A stretch of DNA of 64,000 nucleotides from Planctomycetia bacterium (GTDB lineage: Bacteria > Planctomycetota > Phycisphaerae > UBA1845 > UTPLA1). The notes below the pieces were generated by a model. The model worked only from the letters and a program-made list of their open reading frames with translations, had not been told where the DNA came from and did no database searches. Positions 1 to 7,951 of this stretch are shown one piece after another. The stretch covers positions 758,453 through 822,452 of the forward strand of contig JABTTW010000002.1 in the NCBI GenBank assembly GCA_015075745.1, written 5' to 3'. Both the position numbers and the translations under genes were made by a program. Position 1 is the first letter of the stretch. Each line of letters opens with the position of its first letter.

Positions 1-126
1 ATGCTCGCTGACCAACGGGGCCGTGACCACCTTGCGGCAGTAGGGACAGGTCACGGCCTGGTTCGCCATTTCGTCGTCGACTTCGATCGGCTGCCCGCAG
101 GCCGCACACATAAACTGAATTGCCAT
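1..126 (-). CDS. Zinc-ribbon protein, N-terminal fragment
   Basis: The reverse strand opens with ATG at 126 and stays open to the window edge, giving 42 residues. They contain two Cys pairs, CAAC near residue 7 and CPYC near residue 27, separated by about 17 residues, which is a typical zinc ribbon. Small ribbons of this kind are common at the N-terminus of planctomycete membrane or secretion-related proteins, but the rest of the gene lies outside the window and no function can be assigned. It lies 122 nt downstream of the TIGR03790-like gene on the same strand, with nothing recognisable in between. Confidence 0.6.
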   Translation of the reverse strand, partial: MAIQFMCAACGQPIEVDDEMANQAVTCPYCRKVVTAPLVSEH

Positions 127-248
127 CGCGCCCTTTCCATGTCACGCCGACCGTCGCCGACGAGGCCACGGTCGATTCGGGCGCGTACTTTAACCGATTG
201 CCCAATGATGCCAAACGAGGCCGGCGCCGGGTCCCGTCGGGTGCGTCG

Positions 249-1823
249 TCAGGGCGTGAGAAGCGCGTCAAGGAACTGGGGGACATCCGACAGCGTGACC
301 TGCCGGTCCCCGGTGAAATCGCCGCGGGCGATGGGGTCCAGCGTCGGGAAGGCGGTGTAATAGTTCGGCGGGCCATTGATCACGACATCCGTGAAGGGAG
401 CGATGTCCAGTCCGTTGACCTGTCCGTCTCCGTTCATGTCGCCCAAGGGAAGCCCGGGATCGTCGAGAATCACGGGCACGGTAAGCGGATCACCAAAGAC
501 GACATTCTGCCAGCTCAGAGCGGGAATGGACGAATAGGCCGCCTCGCCCCATGAGAGTCCGTTTACCAGGAAATTGACGAAGAGAAACTCGTTGTCGGCG
601 ATGGTGAATGTGAAGGGCTCATAGACGTGGCCGACGGCAAAGGTGCCTCCTGCGGCCAGGAAGTCGGCTACCTGCTCGAGTCCGAAGACCGAGCCGAGGC
701 CGTTGAGCGCACGGGCGTTGTCCGATTCAAAGGTATTGAAGATCGCGCCCGGGGGGAAGTTGAAGCCGTTGATGTAGGTTGCGCTGCCCGGCGGGTTCTC
801 GCCGAGTCCGGCGACGGCATCGTGATTCTCTCCGTAGGAGCCGTAGGCAATGATCGGGTTGGTCTCTTCGGTGGAATCGATGAAGTTGAACGTTCCGTCG
901 TAGCGAACGTCCCAGCCCGCTCCGGTCAGGATCGCCGTTGTTTCCTCGTAGTCATCACCCGCGAAGAATGGATCGTTGAAGGCAAAGAGTTTGTCGTCGT
1001 CAAAGTCCTGGTTTGTGGACACGTCGAACTCATCGAGCAGCACGCGTACCAGGGCCTTGTTGATCCTCAGATTCTGCGCCCGATCCAGTGCGGCGGTCGC
1101 CTGCAATAAGGTGGTGCCGTCGATCCGGCTGACAAGGTACATATCACCCGGTGTCAGCAGCGTCGCTCCGCTTCCGCTTGGAATCCAGCAGATGTTGGAA
1201 CGATTCATGAATGTCTTGGCGATCTGGATATTGGCGCGAGAAAAGGAACCGATCATCGCGGCGGTCTGGTGGTAGGGATTGTCGATCATGTTGTCGGAAA
1301 GGCTGTCCATCGTGCCGCCTGCCTCGCCGGCGTCGAGATTCTGCCAAAGGAGGACCAGTTCGGCGTCCACGCTGGCGTAATCCGCATCGCCGTTGGTGAG
1401 ATCCGTTGCGGCGCTGCCGGGCATGTCTCCCACGGTGGGGATGTCGGTGTCCTGAATCCGATGCGGGATGGGACGAATCAGGACGATGTACACGATGCCG
1501 GAGGGCGTCGGATCGCCGGGCAGCAAGAGGTACGCTCGAATGGGGTCGCGGATCAGCGTGTTGAACTGGGCCCGGGTGAGGTCGGCGGCCGGAATGGCGG
1601 CGTTGCTGAGGTCGAAGACGTTCGCCGCGGGGATGGCGGGATGATGAGCGAGATAGGCGTCCTTGAGCGTGACCGCCTCGGGGAAAGCCGAGTTGTAGAC
1701 GACGAGAACCCGATCTTCCGTGATGATCGCGCCGGCCGGCTGAGCGGAAATACATACGACGATGACCGCGGCGAAAATCAGACTTCGCACTTCATGAGAT
1801 GATTTGGGCGATGGAATCTTCAC
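249..1823 (-). CDS. TIGR03790-like secreted protein with dockerin-like C-terminus
   Basis: This protein of about 524 residues is probably exported. The N-terminus is a signal peptide: a basic stretch, then hydrophobic LIFAAVIVVCIS, then a small-residue cleavage site QPAGA. The segment that follows (RVLVVYNSAFPEAVTLKDAY, a spacer, then IPAANVFDL) resembles the TIGR03790 family, whose biochemical role is unknown. The last 60 or so residues hold two dockerin-like repeats, GDMNGDGQVNGLDI and GDFTGDRQVTLSDV, which probably bind calcium. I chose the GTG at 1823 because GGGAGG lies upstream of it and the signal peptide starts there. The open frame extends to 1961, but that would overlap the upstream subtilisin gene. 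It shares strand and dockerin tail with that gene, so co-transcription is plausible. Confidence 0.7.
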   Translation of the reverse strand: MKIPSPKSSHEVRSLIFAAVIVVCISAQPAGAIITEDRVLVVYNSAFPEAVTLKDAYLAHHPAIPAANVFDLSNAAIPAADLTRAQFNTLIRDPIRAYLLLPGDPTPSGIVYIVLIRPIPHRIQDTDIPTVGDMPGSAATDLTNGDADYASVDAELVLLWQNLDAGEAGGTMDSLSDNMIDNPYHQTAAMIGSFSRANIQIAKTFMNRSNICWIPSGSGATLLTPGDMYLVSRIDGTTLLQATAALDRAQNLRINKALVRVLLDEFDVSTNQDFDDDKLFAFNDPFFAGDDYEETTAILTGAGWDVRYDGTFNFIDSTEETNPIIAYGSYGENHDAVAGLGENPPGSATYINGFNFPPGAIFNTFESDNARALNGLGSVFGLEQVADFLAAGGTFAVGHVYEPFTFTIADNEFLFVNFLVNGLSWGEAAYSSIPALSWQNVVFGDPLTVPVILDDPGLPLGDMNGDGQVNGLDIAPFTDVVINGPPNYYTAFPTLDPIARGDFTGDRQVTLSDVPQFLDALLTP

Positions 1824-1923
1824 TGTGCTTTCGCTCCCGTCCTCCCCCTTCGTTCGGTTGTGATGCTTAATGCGGCGTGCATTCGCTCGGATTGCGTAAC
1901 CGGCGCCGTTCCCCGCCTTTTCG

Positions 1924-4116
1924 TCAGGCGCCGAGCAAGACGGATACGAATCCGTCCACATCCATGATATCAGGTGCGCCGGAGTAATTCATGTCCGCGG
2001 CGCACTTCGGGAAAAATGGTCCGCCCCCTAACAGAATTTGTACGAATTCCTGAACGTCGAGTCCGTCGAGGATTCCGTCTCCGTTCACGTCGCCTTTGAT
2101 GCAATCCACGTCGCCCGTTACGACCAGGGCGTATCCCTGTGTGTCCTGATTGACTGCGGTTCCGGCGACATCGATTCGCCATACGCCGGCTTCGGGCGCG
2201 GCGAGGTGAACCTGTTCGGAATTATTGACCGAATCCGAGGAGCCGCCGGTCATGGACTCCGCTCCACTGAAGACGTTTCCGAGATAAACAGCGGCCGACG
2301 GGGAATGGACGGACAAGTTCAAGTTGTTGATGGGTGTCAGCCCGGCCATGACGGCTGCGGGGGCGTCGGTCCAGACGAGCGTGACTTTTAGCTGAGTCAC
2401 GGTGGGACCGACGACGACGTAGTGCGACTTGGTCTCGCCGGTGGAAAGGCCGGAGGTGTTTCGAATGTCTTCGATCAAGGTCTTGCGGGCGTCACCGGCG
2501 AAGTAGATCACATCGTCCATCTTGATGAGACCCCAACCCTCCGTGGCGTTGAAGTAGCCGGCGATGCCGGACATGTCCGCCGCGGCGTTGATCACCATGG
2601 CCTTGAGTAATGCGCCGCTGGGGGTGAAGGCATGAGCGAGGTCGGGGACACCGGTGGGATAGAAGCCATCCATGAAGTATTGGCGGGTAAGCAAGCCCAT
2701 CGCGGAGACGGCAGGCGTGGCGTAGGACGTTCCGCCGCTACTACCGGTGTCGTCGTTGCCGCAAACTGTATTCACGTCGGCCGAGCGCGAGCCGCAACCG
2801 GGGGCGAAGACCTCGGGCTTTTGCCGACCATCCGCGGTCGGACCGGCGCCGCCCATGCATTTCTGGTTCTGGTTGGGGGAATCTTTGCCGGCGGCGACGG
2901 AGAGACAGTTCTTTGCGTTTTCAGGCGCTTTGACGATGCCGCTGTTGATGACGGCGACGAGGACCAGGTCGTCTTCGTTGTCCCACGTGAAGGCGTCGAT
3001 GTCGTGGGCCCACTGATTGTAAAAGTAGTCGTTATTGCCCCAACTGTTGTTGTGGACGCGGGCGCCGTCGTTGTGGGCGATGGTGAATCGGTTGTAGGCG
3101 TTGAAAACACCGCCGACCGCAACGCCGCTGTAATGTTGAAACACGATCTTGGCTTCGTAGGCCAGGCCCTTGAGGTCGGGATTCAACTCGGCGACTTCCT
3201 TGCCCGCGAAGGTACACCCGACGTGGGTGCCGTGAGCGCCGTAGCCCGGATTGATGCCCATACCGTAATAGGCAAGGAGCTTGCGATGCATGGGCCCGAT
3301 GGGATTCGCGGGATCATCAAACGAGCAATGATCGGCCCGCAGATCCCAGTCGACGATCCCGGCGATCTGGTTTTCACCGTGGAGGCCCATGTCCCACAGG
3401 GTGCGGACATTGGCGATGTTGCTTTGGACGATCCAGGAAGTCGAGGCGTTTCGCGGCTGTGCCTCGGGGGCCTCATCGACGAAGAGGATGTCCTTTGATT
3501 TCAGGAAGGGCTCCATGCGGCGTTTGTCGAGTTCGATGCCGAGGCGACGAGAACCGTCGCGCGACGGAAGGCGCAGTGTCTTGCCGCCCAATCTAGCGGC
3601 CTCGGCGATAATCCGTTCGTTCCCGGCATCCTTAAAGGGATGCACGACGAGCAAACGGCGGCCACGGGCGTCGAGATCGCGTCGCTCTTTGGTGACGAAT
3701 TCAGACTTGCCGATGGTGGGGCTGATTTTCCAGGCATCCTGAAAAACGCCGACCCAGGTGACGAAGCTGGCATCGACCAGCGCGGTCGCATCGGCGGCGC
3801 CGAGGTCTGCGATATAGGCGTGGACCGGAAGATACTGGTGGAGCTTCACGCCGGCGGCCGAGAGCACTTCGCGCCGGGCCGGCGTCATCGGGCCGTCGAG
3901 TTGAATGACGTAGGGAACCGCCGGGTCGAAGCGCGCCCTGGCGTGGAGTAGGGAGGGAATCTGAGACAGGTCGACGGTCTCCGTCCGGAATATCAACTTG
4001 CCGGGCGGGACTGCGGGTGCCTGCGCGCTTGCCGCGGCGGGCGCGAGCATGCACGCGGCGCAATGAATGCACGCTGCACCGAGCAGGAGATTCCAGCCCT
4101 TGGACCGATTACCCAT
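1924..4116 (-). CDS. Secreted subtilisin-like serine protease (S8) with dockerin-like tail
   Basis: This is a 730-residue S8 family peptidase. A signal peptide covers about residues 1-32 (hydrophobic core and AAASAQA cleavage site). A propeptide-like region of about 200 residues follows. The catalytic triad is visible: Asp256 in GIVDWD, His298 in GAHGTHVG and Ser464 in GGTSYATPAVS. After the catalytic domain comes a beta-rich region resembling P-type or bacterial pre-peptidase C-terminal domains. The last 60 residues form two dockerin-like repeats, starting GDVNGDGILDGLDV and ending in a second, degenerate one. Dockerin-like tails recur in secreted planctomycete proteins and may serve calcium-dependent surface attachment; that role is inference. 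The gene precedes the TIGR03790-like gene on the same strand. The ATG at 4116 gives an ordinary signal peptide. Confidence 0.9.
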   Translation of the reverse strand: MGNRSKGWNLLLGAACIHCAACMLAPAAASAQAPAVPPGKLIFRTETVDLSQIPSLLHARARFDPAVPYVIQLDGPMTPARREVLSAAGVKLHQYLPVHAYIADLGAADATALVDASFVTWVGVFQDAWKISPTIGKSEFVTKERRDLDARGRRLLVVHPFKDAGNERIIAEAARLGGKTLRLPSRDGSRRLGIELDKRRMEPFLKSKDILFVDEAPEAQPRNASTSWIVQSNIANVRTLWDMGLHGENQIAGIVDWDLRADHCSFDDPANPIGPMHRKLLAYYGMGINPGYGAHGTHVGCTFAGKEVAELNPDLKGLAYEAKIVFQHYSGVAVGGVFNAYNRFTIAHNDGARVHNNSWGNNDYFYNQWAHDIDAFTWDNEDDLVLVAVINSGIVKAPENAKNCLSVAAGKDSPNQNQKCMGGAGPTADGRQKPEVFAPGCGSRSADVNTVCGNDDTGSSGGTSYATPAVSAMGLLTRQYFMDGFYPTGVPDLAHAFTPSGALLKAMVINAAADMSGIAGYFNATEGWGLIKMDDVIYFAGDARKTLIEDIRNTSGLSTGETKSHYVVVGPTVTQLKVTLVWTDAPAAVMAGLTPINNLNLSVHSPSAAVYLGNVFSGAESMTGGSSDSVNNSEQVHLAAPEAGVWRIDVAGTAVNQDTQGYALVVTGDVDCIKGDVNGDGILDGLDVQEFVQILLGGGPFFPKCAADMNYSGAPDIMDVDGFVSVLLGA

Positions 4117-4299
4117 TTTTTGAATCCGCCTCCAGAGAATCGGAGATCACCGAATTCTCTCCGTGCGAGCCTGTTTCCCCCTGCCGAGCGACGGCGAGCC
4201 GGTTGACGGCTCGGCCCCTGCCCGCAATGTCCACCATGGTTAATAGTATGCAGGCGACGGTTGAAAAACGAGCGTTTACGGGCCAATAATGTTGGGTTC

Positions 4300-4321
4300 C
4301 ACGGGGTCAGCCGACCCCGTG
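4300..4321. repeat. Perfect 9-bp inverted repeat (hairpin)
   Basis: CACGGGGTC and GACCCCGTG are perfect inverted arms around the 4-nt loop AGCC. The hairpin lies about 180 nt upstream of the subtilisin start and 52 nt before the tRNA half-copy. It has no T-run on either side, so it is not a classic terminator. It could be a protein binding site or part of a former recombination site. Confidence 0.5.
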
Positions 4322-4372
4322 CGGGGATGCACAAGCCGGTGGCGAGATTATCGGTTGGCATTCGCCGTACGA

Positions 4373-4414
4373 TCCCCCGTGGCTCAGTTGGATCGAGCAA
4401 CGGTTTCCTAACCG
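4373..4414 (+). pseudogene. tRNA-Arg(CCT) 5'-half remnant, possible att site
   Basis: Thirty-four of the first 39 nucleotides match the 5' end of the intact tRNA-Arg(CCT) gene at 34090, in the same orientation. The match covers the acceptor 5' strand, the D arm and the anticodon arm including the CCT anticodon. It includes a 17-nt identical block, GAGCAACGGTTTCCTAA. After the anticodon loop a 1-nt deletion appears and similarity then stops; there is no T arm or acceptor 3' strand. This is what a displaced 5' half would look like after integration of an element at the anticodon loop of the tRNA. Confidence 0.75.
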
Positions 4415-5051
4415 ATTTTTTCCATGTCTTGCCGCATTCCAATCACGTTTTCGAGCCCGTCGCCGATCGAAGGCGTGCCCAACCGCCCGAATGTGTGCGA
4501 GCGGTTATCGCGACAACCGTCCCTTCGTTACGCGGCTTCTTGAGGAGCTGCACTTTCAACGCCCGTGATCGTGGCAATCGATCAGCGCGACACGCGATCG
4601 TCTGGCCGCCGGCGTGAAATCAAACTCCGTACACGGTGAACGTCTGTTAACGAACCCGGCGATCGTTTCACGCGCTGCGGCGGGACGGCGAAATCGTCTC
4701 GTACGCGACCAAGCACTCAAAGAGCTGGCGAAGCGAAAACAGCGCTCGTGCTGCCTGCGTTTCTCCTGAAAAGTACACGGCTCAGCCCGCGGTGGGATGC
4801 GCAGCCATAACAATGAGGTCTGACAGAATCCGTTAAGAGGAGAAGCACGACGCGACAAACTGCGCAACTCCAGTAACTGCAGAAAACGCCGCGATCACTG
4901 AATCTCGACAGGAAAGCCCTCGACGCGAAGAGGGGCGCCGGCTCGTGAAATTGCTCGTTTCCTGATCGTCTCCCGCGACCTTTTGAACGCCCAATTCCTT
5001 GCTTCTGGGTGTCCACTTCTAGTGGGGAACCTCAGCCTGCCCGATCCCCCG
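4415..5051. other. Intergenic region without recognisable gene
   Basis: About 640 nt between the tRNA half-copy and the hemerythrin stop codon. The open frames here have no recognisable protein features and no good ribosome binding site. It is the distal end of the benzoyl-CoA operon and, on the island hypothesis, the left end of the inserted DNA. Confidence 0.5.
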
Positions 5052-5624
5052 TTAGCGAGCCGAATCATCGGCATCAGGTGATTCGGAAACCAGCCGATCC
5101 GCGATGGCGCGACACATCCGGTAGGTTTGTTCATAGTCGCGATTTTGCTCCACGTCGCGATAGGAACTCGTCAAGTGCGAAAGCGATTCTCCCTGAATGA
5201 TCTCATCCGCGATTTGGAAGAGGACTTGGTCCTCTTTGCCGATGTGGTTTCGAAGTAGATCGAGAAAAGCAAAGCCGTGCCGCAGGAAAGCATCGATCGC
5301 CGCGGCCTCTCCCTTTTCGGCCGGCCCCAGACAGTCGGCCATCGAGCGGACGTGAAGGCGACCTTGCCGGTGCTCTTCAAGCATGACCGCAATGGGTCCA
5401 CAATCGCCGGGCATTCCGCAGCGCTGGAGGCAGGGGAAGAGTTTTTCTTCCTCCTTGCCATGGTGGCAAAGATCCGCGAAACCCCGGAAAAACTCGATGT
5501 AGTGCCCAAAAACCGATCGGTCAACGATTTGTGATTCGCGGGCGGAGGCGAGGGCCGGTTCGAAACTGTCCAGCACTTTGAGGATTAGTTGGTGCTCCTC
5601 TCGAAGGCATCGAGTTGCGTCCAT
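5052..5624 (-). CDS. Hemerythrin-like HHE-domain protein
   Basis: This 190-residue protein has a four-helix hemerythrin fold signature. Possible di-iron ligands are His11 in REEHQLI, His54/His55 with Glu58 in CHHGKEEE, His85 in LEEHRQG, and His127/Glu131 in RNHIGKED. Stand-alone HHE proteins bind oxygen or nitric oxide, or act in iron and redox sensing. It is the last gene of the benzoyl-CoA operon, 27 nt after the small remnant ORF. Benzoyl-CoA reductase and its activase are destroyed by oxygen, so a role in oxygen scavenging or sensing that protects them is plausible but is inference. Two extra Cys pairs (around residues 65-75) are not part of the usual ligand set. Confidence 0.85.
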   Translation of the reverse strand: MDATRCLREEHQLILKVLDSFEPALASARESQIVDRSVFGHYIEFFRGFADLCHHGKEEEKLFPCLQRCGMPGDCGPIAVMLEEHRQGRLHVRSMADCLGPAEKGEAAAIDAFLRHGFAFLDLLRNHIGKEDQVLFQIADEIIQGESLSHLTSSYRDVEQNRDYEQTYRMCRAIADRLVSESPDADDSAR

Positions 5625-5651
5625 GAGAGTATCCTTGTCTGAGTTCGCGGG

Positions 5652-5804
5652 TCAAACTACAACGATTGTAGCGAGTGATCCAGCCGAAGCGCGACGTTTG
5701 TGAAGCCGACTGAGGCCTGGCAAGACGGCTCCGTAGGCGGCGACGAGCGCCCGGCGCCGCGCTCCGAATGATCCAATGGTGTCCGTGATCCTGCACGAAG
5801 TCAT
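5652..5804 (-). pseudogene. Small ORF carrying a duplicated BcrD-like C-terminal end
   Basis: This 50-codon ORF starts 9 nt after the flavoprotein stop codon, with a good AGGAG ribosome binding site. Its last 30 residues, VAAYGAVLPGLSRLHKRR and the tail to the stop, match the last 30 residues of the activase subunit at 7110-7937 (VAAYGAALLGLSRLRKRS and tail). The DNA also matches closely (for example AGGCCTCAGTCGGCT in both), so this looks like a partial duplication or the stump of a deleted activase gene. The first 20 residues have no counterpart. Whether it is translated is unknown; the spacing suggests it could be. Confidence 0.65.
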
Positions 5805-5813
5805 CGCAATCTC

Positions 5814-7076
5814 CTACGTCTCGCTGACGCCTGACAGAGCGGGGGGCGGCGGCGTCATCTGGGCCAGCGCCGCCTTGAAGGCGTTCAAGTCTTTCAAGAC
5901 ATCGCCCACGAGGCAGTCGATAAGGGCGCGTCGTTGCCCGGGGAAGCGCTTTACGAACTCGCCGAAACTGAAAGTCGGGTCGTAGAAGGCGTAGATCAGG
6001 CGCCGGACGACGTCTACTCCCGCCATCAATTGCGGCTCGAATGCGCCGAGCCGCGCGGCGCTAACGTCGTCTGCTTCGAGGGCCTGGCGAATGGCGTCGG
6101 CCGCCAGCTCCGCCGAAGCCAGAGCGAGAAACAGTCCCGAGGAATAGATGGGGTCCAGAAAAGCCCGCGCGTCACCAATCGCGACCCAACCGCAACCGGA
6201 TGTCCGGCGATTGAAGTACGCCAGCTCTCCAGGGCCGCCGTACACCTTCGCGCAGCGCTTTGCCGACTTGAGACGCTCCAACAGGGGCGCGCAGGCATTG
6301 ACTTCCCGCTCGTAAATGGCTTCGGTTTCCTGTTCATTCGAAAAAAGCTCGTCCGGGTCGGCGACGACGCCCGTGCTGACTACGTCGTTGGGCAAGGGGA
6401 TGTACCAGAACCATCCTCGGCGGCGGATCATGAAGATGGTGGTTTCGCCGGAGTCGATTCCGCTGAGGCGCTTGCCGCCCTTGTAATACGACCAGACCGC
6501 GGCCTTTCTCAGACCCGGCACAGGACCTTTGAGACCCAGTTGTGCTCCTATCACCGTGGAGCGGCCGGAGGCATCCACCAGCACGCGTGCGGCCACATCG
6601 TACGGCCTGCCATCGGCGGGCTGCGCGCGGACGCCTACCGCCCGATCGCCCTCGAACAGTACTCGTTCCACGGTCGTTCCCATACGAACGTCCGCGCCGT
6701 TATCCCGCGCGTGATCGAGACAGAGCCGATCGAACGAAGATCGCTCGACTTGCCAGGTCCGACTCCGCTCGCCCTCGATGGTTTCCGAGAAATAAAACGG
6801 CGTCGACTCCGTGCCATCGGGCGAAACGAAACGCACACTGTACTTTTCCGGATAATCGGACGCCCGCAGTTTCGGCAGCAGACCCAGACGATCCAATACT
6901 CCGTAGGTATGAGGGATCAAAGATTCGCCAATGTGATATCGCGGGAACTGCCCTGATTCGAACACCAGGCAATGATACCCCGCGCGCTCCAGGAACACAG
7001 ACAATGCCGCGCCGGCGGGACCCCCGCCGATGACGGCTACGTCGATCGGTCGGCTTAAGACGGATTCGCGGGCCAT
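5814..7076 (-). CDS. Flavin-dependent halogenase/geranylgeranyl reductase-family oxidoreductase
   Basis: This 420-residue FAD protein has the dinucleotide-binding motif GGGPAGAALS near residues 17-26, FPRYHIGESLIP near 44-55, and the second FAD motif GDARAFLDPIYSSG near 298. It contains WFWYIP at 222-227, which fits the WxWxIP motif used to mark flavin-dependent halogenases. Related non-halogenating enzymes share the fold, and I cannot place the halogenase catalytic Lys with certainty. Length is normal for the family. It lies in the benzoyl-CoA operon, 33 nt after bcrD, where such an enzyme is not part of the textbook pathway. It may act on an aromatic or alicyclic acyl-CoA, or on a quinone or lipid. 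Substrate unknown. Confidence 0.75.
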   Translation of the reverse strand: MARESVLSRPIDVAVIGGGPAGAALSVFLERAGYHCLVFESGQFPRYHIGESLIPHTYGVLDRLGLLPKLRASDYPEKYSVRFVSPDGTESTPFYFSETIEGERSRTWQVERSSFDRLCLDHARDNGADVRMGTTVERVLFEGDRAVGVRAQPADGRPYDVAARVLVDASGRSTVIGAQLGLKGPVPGLRKAAVWSYYKGGKRLSGIDSGETTIFMIRRRGWFWYIPLPNDVVSTGVVADPDELFSNEQETEAIYEREVNACAPLLERLKSAKRCAKVYGGPGELAYFNRRTSGCGWVAIGDARAFLDPIYSSGLFLALASAELAADAIRQALEADDVSAARLGAFEPQLMAGVDVVRRLIYAFYDPTFSFGEFVKRFPGQRRALIDCLVGDVLKDLNAFKAALAQMTPPPPALSGVSET

Positions 7077-7109
7077 GAAACGTCCTTCACGAGTGGTTTA
7101 TCATCACCA

Positions 7110-7937
7110 TCAAACCACCAGGTCTGTGGCGAGGGGAGCCGTGGTTGCGGAGCGTTTACGGAGCCGACTGAGGCCTAACAGGGCGGCTCCGTAGGCTGCG
7201 ACGTGGGACGAATGCTCGGGTACGAGGACGGGATGCGCGAACTTCTTGCGACACGCCTCGACCATTCCCTCTTGCAATGCCACGCCGCCAATAAAGACGA
7301 CGGGGCCGTCGAATCCCACCATCTTGAGCTGGCTCATCGCCCGTTCGGCAAGCGAATCGTGAGCCCCGCGGACAATGTCCGGAACGGTCCGGCCTTCGGA
7401 GACGTGGTTGATAATCTCCGACTCGGCCAGGACAGCGCAAACGCTGCTGATCGGCTGCGGATGCTCGGCTTGCATAGAGACGCTTCCCAACTCCTCGATC
7501 TTGACTTCCAAGTAGCGCGCGACGCGCTCCAAGAATCCCCCGCTGCCCGCGGCGCATTTCTCGTTCGTGCGGAAAAGCTTGACTTTTCCGTTGGCGCGCA
7601 AGGCGATGGCGCGGGTGCACTGGGCTCCCATATCCAAGACAAAGCGGGCTTCCGGGAAGAGCGCATGCGCTCCGTGTGCACCGCAGGTCAGGTCGGTGAT
7701 CTGGATATCGCGACCGTCAAAGCTGTACCGTCCCAGACCCGTTGAGGCAACGTAGTCAAGCTGATCGGGTTGTATGCCGGCCTGTTCGCACGCAGCGTTG
7801 ATCGATCGCCGAGCGACCGCGTCGAAATCGGCCTGCGTGCGGGCAAGTCCGATGCCGCGAAAACGCCCTGCTTCGTCGATGATGACCGTCTTGGTCGCGC
7901 CGCTGCCGAGATCAACTCCCGCGATATGTTGCATCAT
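7110..7937 (-). CDS. bcrD: Class I benzoyl-CoA reductase, activase subunit D (BcrD/BadG/BzdQ)
   Basis: This 275-residue protein belongs to the BadF/BadG/BcrA/BcrD ATPase family (ASKHA fold). The phosphate-binding loop is GVDLGSGATK near residue 7. The two Cys that ligate the [4Fe-4S] cluster shared with the partner ATPase subunit are Cys128 in NEKCAAGSGGF and Cys167 in SSVCAVLAESE. With subunit A it forms the ATP-driven electron activase that feeds low-potential electrons to the BC module. It lies 14 nt after bcrA and is the last reductase subunit in the order C-B-A-D. A copy of its C-terminal end is found at 5652-5804. Confidence 0.88.
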   Translation of the reverse strand: MMQHIAGVDLGSGATKTVIIDEAGRFRGIGLARTQADFDAVARRSINAACEQAGIQPDQLDYVASTGLGRYSFDGRDIQITDLTCGAHGAHALFPEARFVLDMGAQCTRAIALRANGKVKLFRTNEKCAAGSGGFLERVARYLEVKIEELGSVSMQAEHPQPISSVCAVLAESEIINHVSEGRTVPDIVRGAHDSLAERAMSQLKMVGFDGPVVFIGGVALQEGMVEACRKKFAHPVLVPEHSSHVAAYGAALLGLSRLRKRSATTAPLATDLVV

Positions 7938-7951
7938 GCTCTCCTTGATGT

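Noticed and set aside
2632..3498. 288-codon plus-strand open frame
   Set aside because: It is antisense to the subtilisin gene, which has a full catalytic triad; the plus-strand translation has no protein-like features.
4300..4321. Hairpin as a rho-independent terminator
   Set aside because: No T-run on either strand, and it lies in the upstream region of the subtilisin gene, not after a gene.
4717..5016. 99-codon minus-strand open frame after the hemerythrin gene
   Set aside because: No ribosome binding site, no recognisable motif and composition typical of non-coding sequence.
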